64,000 nt of DNA, taken from the NCBI GenBank assembly GCA_050297535.1, contig JBNKSV010000009.1:1-64000 (forward strand), given 5' to 3'. The notes under the pieces were generated by a model. The model was not told where the DNA came from and searched no databases. It saw only the letters and a program-made list of their open reading frames with translations. The translations under genes were made by a program, and so were the position numbers. The DNA comes from JAAGZL01 sp050297535 (GTDB lineage: Bacteria > Pseudomonadota > Gammaproteobacteria > Chromatiales > Chromatiaceae). This document shows positions 15,225 to 23,536 of the stretch, one piece after another. The first letter of the stretch is position 1, and the number at the start of each line of letters is the position of its first letter.

Positions 15225-15983
15225 GTGGAAGACAACCAACTATTACGCTTCAGCCGCCAGATAATGTTGCCGTCTATCGGCATTGATGGACAGGAGAGAC
15301 TGTTAAACTCCAAGGTGCTGATAATAGGCCTGGGAGGGTTAGGCTCTCCCGCATCCATGTATCTGGCTGCAGCCGGGGTGGGAGAATTGGTGCTGGCAGA
15401 TTTTGACGCAGTGGATCTCACCAACCTGCAGCGCCAAATCGTTCATACCACAGACAGGATTGGAGACAATAAAGCAGAATCAGCGCAACAGACCCTGCTG
15501 GCCCTGAATCCAGGTTGTAAAATAACCCCCATCAGCCAGAAACTTAGCGCCGAAGAGTTGCGCCAGCAGGTAGCGGGCGCAGACCTGGTGGTAGATTGCA
15601 GCGACAACTTTACCACCCGTTTCGCGATAAATAGCGCCTGCGTAGCCAACCGCACCCCGCTGATATCCGGTGCCGTTATCCGCATGGAAGGACAGGTCTC
15701 GGTCTTCACCGGACAACCTGGCGACCCCTGTTACCACTGCATCTTTGGCGACGGAAACGAAGCGGACGAAACATGTACAGAAAATGGCATATTGGCCCCG
15801 GTTGCAGGTATCATCGGCAGCATCCAGGCCACCGAGGCAATGAAGGTACTCACGGGCATTGGCGCGTCCTTAAATGGGAAACTGCTACTGCTGGACGCCA
15901 TGCATATGCAGTGGCGTACATTAGGATTGCAGGCGGACCCGAAATGCCCTGCCTGCAGTGGGCGATCTAACAGTAGCGCTTAA
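15225..15983 (+). CDS. moeB: HesA/MoeB/ThiF family adenylyltransferase
   Basis: E1-like enzyme that adenylates the C-terminal glycine of a sulfur-carrier protein for molybdopterin or thiamine synthesis. The 252-residue protein has the nucleotide loop IIGLGGLGSPAS (GLGGLG 35-40), the DCSDNFTTRFAIN segment and a zinc site formed by Cys169, Cys172, Cys241 and Cys244. Cys184 matches the conserved cysteine of this family. The start is GTG. Position after prfA-prmC in relatives favours MoeB, but ThiF cannot be excluded from sequence alone. Confidence 0.9.
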   Translation: MEDNQLLRFSRQIMLPSIGIDGQERLLNSKVLIIGLGGLGSPASMYLAAAGVGELVLADFDAVDLTNLQRQIVHTTDRIGDNKAESAQQTLLALNPGCKITPISQKLSAEELRQQVAGADLVVDCSDNFTTRFAINSACVANRTPLISGAVIRMEGQVSVFTGQPGDPCYHCIFGDGNEADETCTENGILAPVAGIIGSIQATEAMKVLTGIGASLNGKLLLLDAMHMQWRTLGLQADPKCPACSGRSNSSA

Positions 15984-15985
15984 TT

Positions 15986-16594
15986 ATGAATAACAAAGAC
16001 ATCGACCGACAAACCCAGGACTATTTGAACAAACTGCGCCAGGACATCGCCTTCAGCGATACCCTATGCGGACATACCCTGCAGTTCCATACCACCTGGG
16101 GACTATTCTCACCCAAGGGCATAGATGAAGGCAGCCGTCTGCTACTGGATTGTTTAGAGGTGAATCCGGATGACGACACCCTGGACCTGGGTTGCGGCTA
16201 CGGACCGCTGGGACTCACCCTGGCCAAACTTGCGCCGGAAGGGACCAGCACGCTGGTGGACAAGGATTTTGTAGCAGTTGAGTACAGCAAGAAAAATGCG
16301 CGACTCAACAACATCAACAACACCAGAATCTTGCTGAGTAATGGCTTCGATCAAGTTGGCGACAGCAACTTCGACCTGATCGTCTCTAACCTGCCTGCGA
16401 AAACCGGCAAGGAACTTTACTACCTCTATTTCTATGACGCCCTGGTCCGCATGCATCCAGGTGCGCGTTTTTATGTAGTGACCATATCCGGGCTACGCAA
16501 ATTCATCGCCCGTGCGTTCAAAGAGGTATTCGGTAATTACGAAAAGGTCAAACAAGGCAAAACCTATACGGTCGCCTTGGCGTGCAAAGATTAA
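15986..16594 (+). CDS. Class I SAM-dependent methyltransferase (RsmC/MTS-like)
   Basis: A 202-residue single-domain methyltransferase. Motif I is DLGCGYGPLGL at about residues 67-77 and the catalytic segment is SNLPAKTG, a variant of the NPPF/NPPY motif of the small methyltransferase (MTS) family that includes RsmC and RlmG. The substrate could be rRNA or another nucleic acid; it is not determined here. It follows moeB after two bases and is probably co-transcribed. Confidence 0.85.
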   Translation: MNNKDIDRQTQDYLNKLRQDIAFSDTLCGHTLQFHTTWGLFSPKGIDEGSRLLLDCLEVNPDDDTLDLGCGYGPLGLTLAKLAPEGTSTLVDKDFVAVEYSKKNARLNNINNTRILLSNGFDQVGDSNFDLIVSNLPAKTGKELYYLYFYDALVRMHPGARFYVVTISGLRKFIARAFKEVFGNYEKVKQGKTYTVALACKD

Positions 16595-16597
16595 GAC

Positions 16598-17698
16598 CTA
16601 TTTCAATTCTTTATCAAGTTTTATCTGATCCAGGGCATCGAATACCTTATGACTGCTCTCCTCCATAACCTCAAATGAATCCAGCATATCTGAATAATCC
16701 AACTGCTCACTGCTGGAAATTTTGTCAAAAATAATCTTGGTACCGTTATGAACCAAAGAATGCGGATGTTCCATGGCTCCGTAATGGCTAGACTGGGAGA
16801 AGAATTCCTTGCCCTCGCCCTCGTAATACCATTTACCCAGACGGCAATTATGGTGATCAACAAAATTAAATGCCGGTTCACCCTTATTCACCGATAGATA
16901 GGTATTCACCTTCCATAACACGTGATCCAGTTTGGCCAAACTAACAAACACGTTATCCGTGGTTTCCGATATTCCCTCAAAGTAGCCATCCACCCTGTCG
17001 TTCATTGCCCCCAGACCGCTCTGGAACCCATTCACAGTCCCACTAACCTCCTCGATCTTTTCTACCAACCGTGCGGAAGATGAGCTAACAGAGCTCACAT
17101 TGGCATGCAAAGACTTGATCACTCCGTCGGTTTCCGCAATAGCCGATTGCGTCTTATCCGCAAGACCCCTTACCTCATCAGCCACAACCGCAAACCCCCG
17201 CCCTTGCTCACCCGCCCTGGCCGCCTCGATCGCGGCATTAAGCGCCAACAAATTGGTCTGTTCCGCTATCCCCCTGATCAGAGCTAGGATCGAACTGATC
17301 TCTTCCGCTCGCGATGACATTCCCTCAACGGCCTCAGCGGAATGCCTGGAAACTTCTGTCAAGGTACCCAACTCATCTGTAATCCCTTGAATATCCACCG
17401 ACAATGCTGAGAAATCGCTATCTATATCGCTAACAGATTTGATAGCGACCTTGGCCATATCGACCGATCCTGCCAGATTCGACTGGATATTCTGCAATCC
17501 ATACCTAAGGTTCTCGTTCTCAAACTCCATCAGCTTTGCCAACTGCTGCTCCCTGCCAGCCCCACGTCTAAGATCCTCCAATTCAGCGGCAACAGAGTCG
17601 AGATAAGCTTGCGCCCGCGCAAGCTCTTGGCGCAGTTCTTCGTTTTCTCTTTCCATCTCCGCCAAACGAACATCTTTATCATTATTAAACCATTTCAT
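16598..17698 (-). CDS. Cytoplasmic methyl-accepting chemotaxis protein with CZB domain
   Basis: A soluble chemoreceptor of 366 residues. Residues 10-75 are coiled coil; 80-250 form the signalling hairpin with the conserved tip EQTNLLALNAAIEAARAGEQ; the C terminus is a zinc-binding CZB domain with His259, Cys285 (in CRLGKW), His313 and His317, at the spacing known for this domain. CZB receptors sense zinc and, through the zinc-bound cysteine, oxidants such as hypochlorous acid. No membrane segment. The ATG at 17698 is chosen since a sigma-28-type promoter lies at 17746-17773, inside the longer frame. No che or fli gene is nearby. Confidence 0.92.
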   Translation of the reverse strand: MKWFNNDKDVRLAEMERENEELRQELARAQAYLDSVAAELEDLRRGAGREQQLAKLMEFENENLRYGLQNIQSNLAGSVDMAKVAIKSVSDIDSDFSALSVDIQGITDELGTLTEVSRHSAEAVEGMSSRAEEISSILALIRGIAEQTNLLALNAAIEAARAGEQGRGFAVVADEVRGLADKTQSAIAETDGVIKSLHANVSSVSSSSARLVEKIEEVSGTVNGFQSGLGAMNDRVDGYFEGISETTDNVFVSLAKLDHVLWKVNTYLSVNKGEPAFNFVDHHNCRLGKWYYEGEGKEFFSQSSHYGAMEHPHSLVHNGTKIIFDKISSSEQLDYSDMLDSFEVMEESSHKVFDALDQIKLDKELK

Positions 17699-17745
17699 AG
17701 ACGCCAATACCTCTCCGATAGCCAAACAAGACCACATATGCGGGG

Positions 17746-17773
17746 TTATCGGCACGGACCTAGAATAACTTGA
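17746..17773 (-). promoter_or_regulatory. Sigma-28 (FliA)-type promoter of the CZB chemoreceptor
   Basis: On the minus strand TCAAGTTA (17773-17766), 12 bases, then GCCGATAA (17753-17746). The -10 box matches the FliA consensus exactly and the -35 box matches 6 of 8 positions of TAAAGTTT. It would give a leader of about 40 bases to the ATG at 17698. Confidence 0.65.
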
Positions 17774-17824
17774 GAAACAATATCGAAACAGCCATAGCCA
17801 GCTGTATTTCTCACACAAAACAAA

Positions 17825-17851
17825 GCCGCTTCCTGGCAAACAGGAAACGGC
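17825..17851 (-). terminator. Terminator after the Lys/Ala-rich gene
   Basis: Imperfect stem gccg-c-ttcctg pairing with caggaa-a-cggc around gcaaa. On the minus strand it is followed by TTTGTTTTG. It lies about 75 bases after the stop codon of the 17927-18262 gene and just upstream of the chemoreceptor promoter. Confidence 0.65.
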
Positions 17852-17926
17852 CTAGTTTGATATCAATAACCGAACATTTGCCGCCAGCCAAAATATGCTG
17901 ACCGGCAACAAGATGTTATGAAACGG

Positions 17927-18262
17927 TTAAACCTTAGCTACGGTCTTTTTCTTTACGCGACGCTTGGCCTTCTTTGGGGCGGTTACAGCGCCATATTTTT
18001 TGATGGCGTCTTTGGTGCGAGCAGCAAGGAACCTATCGGTTGCAGTCTGAGTAGACTCCAAGAGCTTAAGCAGAGCCTTGGCGCGAGTATCACTCTCGCG
18101 AGCCTGCTTCTTGGCTGCCACTGTTTCCGCCTTTGCGGCCTTAAGGGCCTCACGCAACTTGGCTACAACTTCGGCCTGGCGATTAACTGCAGCAACCTTT
18201 TTCTTTACAGCAGTCTTTTTCTTTGCAACGGTTTTCTTTGCGGTTTTCTTTCTAACAACCAT
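17927..18262 (-). CDS. Lys/Ala-rich histone H1-like protein
   Basis: A 111-residue very basic protein. Both ends are low-complexity lysine/alanine/valine tracts (for example KKTAKKTVAKKKTAVKKK and PKKAKRRVKKK), and the centre, about residues 28-90, is a helical coiled-coil-like segment. This pattern resembles AlgP-type and other bacterial H1-like DNA-binding proteins, so a nucleoid role is likely but not proven. AAGAGG lies seven bases upstream of the ATG and a perfect TATAAT box at 18336-18331. Confidence 0.85.
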   Translation of the reverse strand: MVVRKKTAKKTVAKKKTAVKKKVAAVNRQAEVVAKLREALKAAKAETVAAKKQARESDTRAKALLKLLESTQTATDRFLAARTKDAIKKYGAVTAPKKAKRRVKKKTVAKV

Positions 18263-18330
18263 CAGACACCTCTTGATTAATTTAATGGACGAATGGCAAA
18301 TATTTTGCCGTAAAATAAACTTCGCTGACT

Positions 18331-18336
18331 ATTATA
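18331..18336 (-). promoter_or_regulatory. -10 box of the Lys/Ala-rich gene
   Basis: TATAAT on the minus strand, about 69 bases upstream of the start codon, preceded by an A-rich tract. No good -35 box is visible at the usual spacing. Confidence 0.4.
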
Positions 18337-18502
18337 GTATTTTTTTTAATGAATATGGTACCTCACACCACAATAACAGACTCAACTCCCTCAAACAGGA
18401 AAGAAAGCACAATCAAAACATAATGTGATTCATCGTATATAATCATCTTAGCGCCACGCACATGCATGGCATCACACTCAAGACCAACTACAACACCGCC
18501 GC

Positions 18503-18988
18503 ATGACTAAAATACATTCTTTAACACAGACCGCACCCATATATTCATACAGAATAGCTGTTGTGTCTGGCCTGTATTTTATCTTTGCATCACAAGCGGT
18601 AAGCGCGGGCGGGACATGCATGGTAGCAAAAGAACTTGGCAATTCACTTGCTATAGAGTGGGTAGCAGATGAAAAAACCACTATAGACGGCGCAATCGAA
18701 ACCGCTAAAACCAATTTACAAAACCAAGGGTTTACAAAAAGAAAGTTGATGGATCTGCATGTGCAGGCCACCACCCAGTTGGTTCATGGCTACGTTGTAA
18801 TCATCAAGACAGAATATAAAACACCGTATAAAACCAAGCTGGGAGACACCCGCACCAGCTACGGATGTGGATTCAGCGGCAAATCTCTAGTGGACGCAGA
18901 ACAGGCTGCCGTGAAGAACCTTAAGACCTATTCGTGGGGCTGGCAAAAAGAGTTCGGTTATGAGCTGCATGCCAAGCAACAATTCTAG
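18503..18988 (+). CDS. Small secreted protein of unknown function
   Basis: A 161-residue protein with a signal-type segment ending near residue 35 (VSAGG). The mature part has two cysteines, in GGTCMVAK and SYGCGFSGKS, which may form a disulfide, and ends WGWQKEFGYELHAKQQF. The SYGCGFSGKSLVDAEQAA segment faintly resembles small DUF4189-type secreted proteins, but I do not make that assignment. It stands alone between the histone-like gene and gatB, with more A+T than its neighbours. Confidence 0.7.
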   Translation: MTKIHSLTQTAPIYSYRIAVVSGLYFIFASQAVSAGGTCMVAKELGNSLAIEWVADEKTTIDGAIETAKTNLQNQGFTKRKLMDLHVQATTQLVHGYVVIIKTEYKTPYKTKLGDTRTSYGCGFSGKSLVDAEQAAVKNLKTYSWGWQKEFGYELHAKQQF

Positions 18989-19010
18989 CTTGGCAATGCA
19001 GCACTAAATC

Positions 19011-20450
19011 TTATAGCTTCTGTTGCAGTAGATCATTAACCTGTTGCGGATTGGCCTTGCCCTTGGACTGTTTCATCACCTGGCCAACAAAGAACCCAAT
19101 CATCTTGGCGCGCTTCTGCTCATCGGCATTGCGATAGTTCTCCACCTGCTCCGGGTTGGCAGCAAGCACTTCATCCACGATCTGCTCGATAGCTCCGCTG
19201 TCCGTGATCTGTTTCAGACCCTTGGCCGCGATGATCTCATCCGCACTGCCTTCTCCAGCCCACATCGCGTCAAACACCTGCTTGGCGATCTTGCCGGAGA
19301 TAGTGTTGTCCTTGATACGACGGATCAGCCCGCCCAGCATCTCAGCTGCAACCGGCGAATCGGTAATATCTTTGTTATCCCGATTAAGGGCCGCCGCTAA
19401 CTCTCCCATCACCCAGTTGGCGGAGAGTTTGGCATCGTCGGAGGTTGCAGCTACAGCCTCGAAGTAGTCGGCCAATTCGCGATCGGATATCAAAACAACC
19501 GCATCCTGAATACCTAACCCATACTGTTCAATGAACCGTTGACGACGCGCCTCCGGTAACTCCGGCATATCGGCGGTCACCTCCGCGACAAACTCGTCGT
19601 CGAACTCCACCGGCAGCAGATCGGGATCGGGAAAATAGCGATAGTCGTTCGCCTCTTCCTTACTGCGCATGGAACGGGTCTCGTCATTGTCGGCATCATA
19701 CAGCCGAGTCTCCTGCACCACCTTACCGCCGGATTCCAGCACGTCGATCTGACGCTCCACCTCAAAGTTAATGGCCTTCTCCAGAAAGCGGAAGGAGTTG
19801 AGGTTCTTAAGTTCCGCACGGGTGCCAAACTCTTCCTGCCCCTTGGGACGAATGGAGACATTGGCATCCATCCTGAAAGATCCTTCCTGCATGTTGCCAT
19901 CACATATGCCGATATATCTGACGATCTGGTGGATCATTCGGGCGTAGGCCACCGCCTCTTTGGCAGAACGCATATCCGGCTCGGATACAATCTCCAACAA
20001 CGGGGTACCTGCCCGGTTCAGGTCGATGCCGCTCATGCCGTGAAAATCTTCGTGCAGAGATTTGCCAGCATCCTCTTCCAGATGGGCACGGGTCACCCCC
20101 ACGGTCTTGACCGCGCCATCTTCCAGAATAATATCCACCTGCCCCTTACCGACGATCGGAAGTTCATACTGACTGATCTGATAGCCCTTGGGCAGATCCG
20201 GGTAAAAATAATTCTTGCGGGCAAAGATAGAGCGCCTACCCAGCTCCGCGCCGATGGCAGTACCGAATTTTACCGCCATACGCACCGCCTCTTTGTTCAG
20301 GACCGGCAGCACACCAGGCATACCCAGATCTATATTGCAGGCCTGGGTGTTAGGTTCCGCGCCAAAGGCGATGGAAGACCCGGAGAATATCTTGGACCTT
20401 GTGGCAAGTTGGGCATGGATCTCCAGCCCGATAACTGTTTCCCATTGCAT
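19011..20450 (-). CDS. gatB: Asp/Glu-tRNA amidotransferase subunit B
   Basis: Binds misacylated Glu-tRNA(Gln) or Asp-tRNA(Asn) and, within GatCAB, converts it to the amidated form. The 479-residue protein has the N-terminal VIGLEIHAQL, the catalytic-domain segment FYPDLPKGYQISQYELP, GSFRMDANVS and a C-terminal YqeY-like tail. Last gene of the gatCAB operon, 22 bases after gatA. Confidence 0.97.
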   Translation of the reverse strand: MQWETVIGLEIHAQLATRSKIFSGSSIAFGAEPNTQACNIDLGMPGVLPVLNKEAVRMAVKFGTAIGAELGRRSIFARKNYFYPDLPKGYQISQYELPIVGKGQVDIILEDGAVKTVGVTRAHLEEDAGKSLHEDFHGMSGIDLNRAGTPLLEIVSEPDMRSAKEAVAYARMIHQIVRYIGICDGNMQEGSFRMDANVSIRPKGQEEFGTRAELKNLNSFRFLEKAINFEVERQIDVLESGGKVVQETRLYDADNDETRSMRSKEEANDYRYFPDPDLLPVEFDDEFVAEVTADMPELPEARRQRFIEQYGLGIQDAVVLISDRELADYFEAVAATSDDAKLSANWVMGELAAALNRDNKDITDSPVAAEMLGGLIRRIKDNTISGKIAKQVFDAMWAGEGSADEIIAAKGLKQITDSGAIEQIVDEVLAANPEQVENYRNADEQKRAKMIGFFVGQVMKQSKGKANPQQVNDLLQQKL

Positions 20451-20472
20451 CTTTAGTTTCCAGCCTTATCTT

Positions 20473-21927
20473 TTATTCAAAACCACCCGGCGTCGCCAGA
20501 TGCCAATCTGTGGCCTGCTGCAGGCGGTGCGCTACATTCAACAACTTCGCCTCGGCAAAATAGTTGCCGATGATCTGCATGCCCACCGGCATCCCACCCA
20601 CTGGCCGCACCGGAACGGACATACCTGGCAGGCCTGCCAGATTGACGGCAATGGTATAGATATCGGACAGATACATGGTCACCGGATCATCCGCCTTTTC
20701 GCCAATGCCGAAGGCGGTGGTCGGCGCGGTCGGACCCATGATCACATCCACTTGTTCGAAGGCGCGTTTGAAATCCTCCGAGATCAGGTGCCGCAACTGT
20801 TGCGCCTTCAAATAGTAGGCATCGTAATAACCGGCCGACAAGGCATAGGTGCCGATCATAATGCGCCGCTTCACCTCGGCGCCAAAACCTTCACTGCGGG
20901 AGCGCTTGTACAAGTCCTCCAAATCCTTCGGATCCTCACATCTGTGGCCGTAACGCACCCCATCAAAGCGAGCCAGATTGGAAGAACACTCGGCCGGAGC
21001 CACCACGTAATAGGTAGGAACCGCCAAATTCGTGTTCGGCAGACTGATCTCCACCACCTCAGCGCCCAGTCTCTTGTACTCATCGATCGCCGCTTCCAAC
21101 GACGCAGCGATTTGTGGGTCCAGACCATCCGCAAAATACTCCTTGGGCAGTCCGATCTTCAGCCCGGCCAGGTCATCATTCAGACTGGCGGAATAGTCCG
21201 GCACCGGCTCGTCCACGCTGGTGGAATCCCTGTGGTCCGCCCCAGCCATGGCCTGCAGCATAATGGCCGCGTCCGCCGCACTCCTGGTCATGGGACCGCC
21301 CTGATCAAGACTGGAGGCAAAGGCGATCATGCCGTAGCGCGACACCCGACCATAGGTGGGCTTGAGTCCGGTAATACCGCACATAGCGGCAGGCTGGCGA
21401 ATGGACCCGCCAGTATCGGTACCGGTAGCCGCAACGCATAGTCTGGCCGCCACCGCTGCCGCCGAACCGCCAGAAGAACCGCCAGGTACCTTATTCAGAT
21501 CCCAGGGGTTTTTTACCGGACCGTAAAAACTTGTCTCATTGGAAGAGCCCATAGCAAACTCATCCATATTGGCCTTACCCAGGGTCACTGCCCCGGCGGC
21601 GTTCAACTTCTCCACCACAGCGGCATCGTAGGGAGAGATGAAGTTATCCAACATGCGGGAACCGCAACTGGTCTTTATTCCCTTGGTGCAGAAGATGTCT
21701 TTTTGGATAATCGGAATACCAGCAAGCGGCCCGGCAACCCCGGACTTGATCATGGCATCCGCGTTCTGGGCCCGGCTTAGGGCATCCTCTTCACATTTAG
21801 TTATAAGACAGTTCAAGCGCTCGTCCAGGGCCCCAATCCGGGCAATATAGTGTTGGGTCAACTCCACGCAACTGAACTCGCCCGCGCGCAAACCAGCCGC
21901 CAGCTCTGAAATACTCTTGTTATGCAT
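20473..21927 (-). CDS. gatA: Asp/Glu-tRNA amidotransferase subunit A
   Basis: Amidase that releases ammonia from glutamine for GatB. The 484-residue protein has the amidase catalytic triad: Lys in GIPIIQKDIF, and the two serines in PGGSSGGSAAAV and GTDTGGSIRQPAA. It starts one base after the gatC stop codon (TAA-G-ATG). Confidence 0.97.
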   Translation of the reverse strand: MHNKSISELAAGLRAGEFSCVELTQHYIARIGALDERLNCLITKCEEDALSRAQNADAMIKSGVAGPLAGIPIIQKDIFCTKGIKTSCGSRMLDNFISPYDAAVVEKLNAAGAVTLGKANMDEFAMGSSNETSFYGPVKNPWDLNKVPGGSSGGSAAAVAARLCVAATGTDTGGSIRQPAAMCGITGLKPTYGRVSRYGMIAFASSLDQGGPMTRSAADAAIMLQAMAGADHRDSTSVDEPVPDYSASLNDDLAGLKIGLPKEYFADGLDPQIAASLEAAIDEYKRLGAEVVEISLPNTNLAVPTYYVVAPAECSSNLARFDGVRYGHRCEDPKDLEDLYKRSRSEGFGAEVKRRIMIGTYALSAGYYDAYYLKAQQLRHLISEDFKRAFEQVDVIMGPTAPTTAFGIGEKADDPVTMYLSDIYTIAVNLAGLPGMSVPVRPVGGMPVGMQIIGNYFAEAKLLNVAHRLQQATDWHLATPGGFE

Positions 21928-21928
21928 C

Positions 21929-22216
21929 TTATTCGATCACCTTCGGAACCAGATAGAGACCGTCTTCGGTCTGGGGGGCTATGGACTGAAATAGTTCGCG
22001 TTGATTCTCTTCTGTTACCTGATCGGTACGTAGAGGCTGGGTCATATGTAGCGGATGGGCCATCGGGGTCACGCCTGCGGTATCCACAGACCCCATCTGC
22101 TCCACCATCTTCAAAATATCTGAGAGACCGGCAGCCACCGCATCCAACTCATCCTCATCCACCGCCAGGCGGGCAAGATGGGCGATCTTCTCCACATCGT
22201 CTCTAGCTAATGACAT
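21929..22216 (-). CDS. gatC: Asp/Glu-tRNA amidotransferase subunit C
   Basis: Small subunit that wraps around and stabilises GatA-GatB. The 95-residue protein begins MSLARDDVEKIAHLARLAVD and includes MVEQMGSVDTAGVTPMAHPL. The ATG at 22216 is preceded by GAGGAAG; the upstream in-frame ATG at 22234 is less well supported. First gene of gatCAB, divergent from mreB. Confidence 0.95.
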   Translation of the reverse strand: MSLARDDVEKIAHLARLAVDEDELDAVAAGLSDILKMVEQMGSVDTAGVTPMAHPLHMTQPLRTDQVTEENQRELFQSIAPQTEDGLYLVPKVIE

Positions 22217-22420
22217 AACTTCCTCGAAATACAAATAAAGATAAACGGGATAAAATTACCACATTCAGTGCGTCGCTGCAGGGAAAACTGTGATAAATTG
22301 CGTTTTCCAGGGGATAGCTTCTTGCTCAACACGCCGCCCGTTGTTAGATTACGTCGGTTAGCAGGGAGCTTTTCGGCCCCACCCCATTAACGCAGTATTT
22401 TTTGAGACAATAATCAGGCT

Positions 22421-23467
22421 ATGTTACGACGCATCAGAGGGCTTTTCTCCAACGACCTTTCAATCGACCTTGGGACGGCAAACACCCTAATCTATACCCG
22501 TGGACGCGGGATCGTGTTGAATGAACCATCAGTGGTCGCCATCCGTCATGACCGGGCGCAAAGCGGCGGCAGATCGGTAGTGGCAGTTGGAGAAGAGGCA
22601 AAGAAGATGCTGGGCCGCACCCCCGCCAACATTACGGCCATTCGCCCGCTGAAGGACGGCGTCATCGCAGACTTCACCGTTACCGAAAAGATGCTGCAGC
22701 ACTTTATCCGCAAGGTGCATGAATCCAGGATCATCCGGCCCAGCCCTAGGGTCCTGGTATGCGTCCCCTGCGGCTCCACCCAAGTCGAGCGCCGCGCCAT
22801 CAAGGAATCGGCCATCAGCGCCGGGGCCCGCGAGGTATACCTCATAGACGAACCCATGTCCGCAGCCATCGGCGCTGGACTGCCTATCGACGAGGCCAGA
22901 GGCTCCATGGTATTGGATATCGGCGGCGGCACGTCCGAGGTGGCCATCATATCGCTGAGCGGCATAGTCTATGCCAACTCTGCACGGGTCGGCGGCGACC
23001 GCCTGGATGAGGCCATCATCAGCTTTGTGCGCAGAAACTATGGCACCCTGATCGGAGAATCTACCGCAGAGAACATCAAGAAACAGATAGGAAGCGCCTA
23101 CCCCAGGAGCGATGTAAAAGAGATGGAGGTGACCGGACGCAATCTGGCAGAAGGCATACCCAAGAGCTTTATCATCAACAGCAATGAGGTGCTTGAAGCC
23201 CTGCAGGAACCACTTTCCGGCATCGTGGATTCGGTAAAGACCGCCCTGGAACAGACCCCTCCGGAACTGACCGCCGACGTGGCGGAGCGCGGCCTGGTCC
23301 TCACCGGAGGCGGGGCGCTGTTAAGCAATATCGACCGCCTGTTGGAGGAAGAGACCGGACTACCGGTACTGGTGGCGGAGGACCCACTTACCTGTGTTGC
23401 CCGCGGCGGCGGCAGGGCTCTGGAGCTTATGGACAGGCACGGAGGGGATATTTTTACTGTAGAATAG
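22421..23467 (+). CDS. mreB: Rod-shape actin homologue MreB
   Basis: Filament-forming ATPase that directs lateral wall synthesis. The 348-residue protein has the ATP-binding phosphate loops DLGTANTLIYTRGRGIVLNE and LDIGGGTSEVAIISLSG, and the C-terminal LTGGGALLSNID. It opens a superoperon running to lipB. About 200 bases separate it from the divergent gatC. Confidence 0.98.
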   Translation: MLRRIRGLFSNDLSIDLGTANTLIYTRGRGIVLNEPSVVAIRHDRAQSGGRSVVAVGEEAKKMLGRTPANITAIRPLKDGVIADFTVTEKMLQHFIRKVHESRIIRPSPRVLVCVPCGSTQVERRAIKESAISAGAREVYLIDEPMSAAIGAGLPIDEARGSMVLDIGGGTSEVAIISLSGIVYANSARVGGDRLDEAIISFVRRNYGTLIGESTAENIKKQIGSAYPRSDVKEMEVTGRNLAEGIPKSFIINSNEVLEALQEPLSGIVDSVKTALEQTPPELTADVAERGLVLTGGGALLSNIDRLLEEETGLPVLVAEDPLTCVARGGGRALELMDRHGGDIFTVE

Positions 23468-23536
23468 GTCCTTATTGTATCAGGCGTTTTTATGCCCTAA
23501 TCGAATCAAGTTTAAAAAGATTTAGGAAGGACCTCC

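Noticed and set aside
17699..17839. Longer N terminus of the CZB chemoreceptor
   Set aside because: A sigma-28-type promoter lies inside it and the residues do not resemble a receptor domain.
20215..21441. 408-codon plus-strand frame opposite gatB and gatA
   Set aside because: Both gatA and gatB are intact on the other strand and the translation shows no domain or ribosome site.
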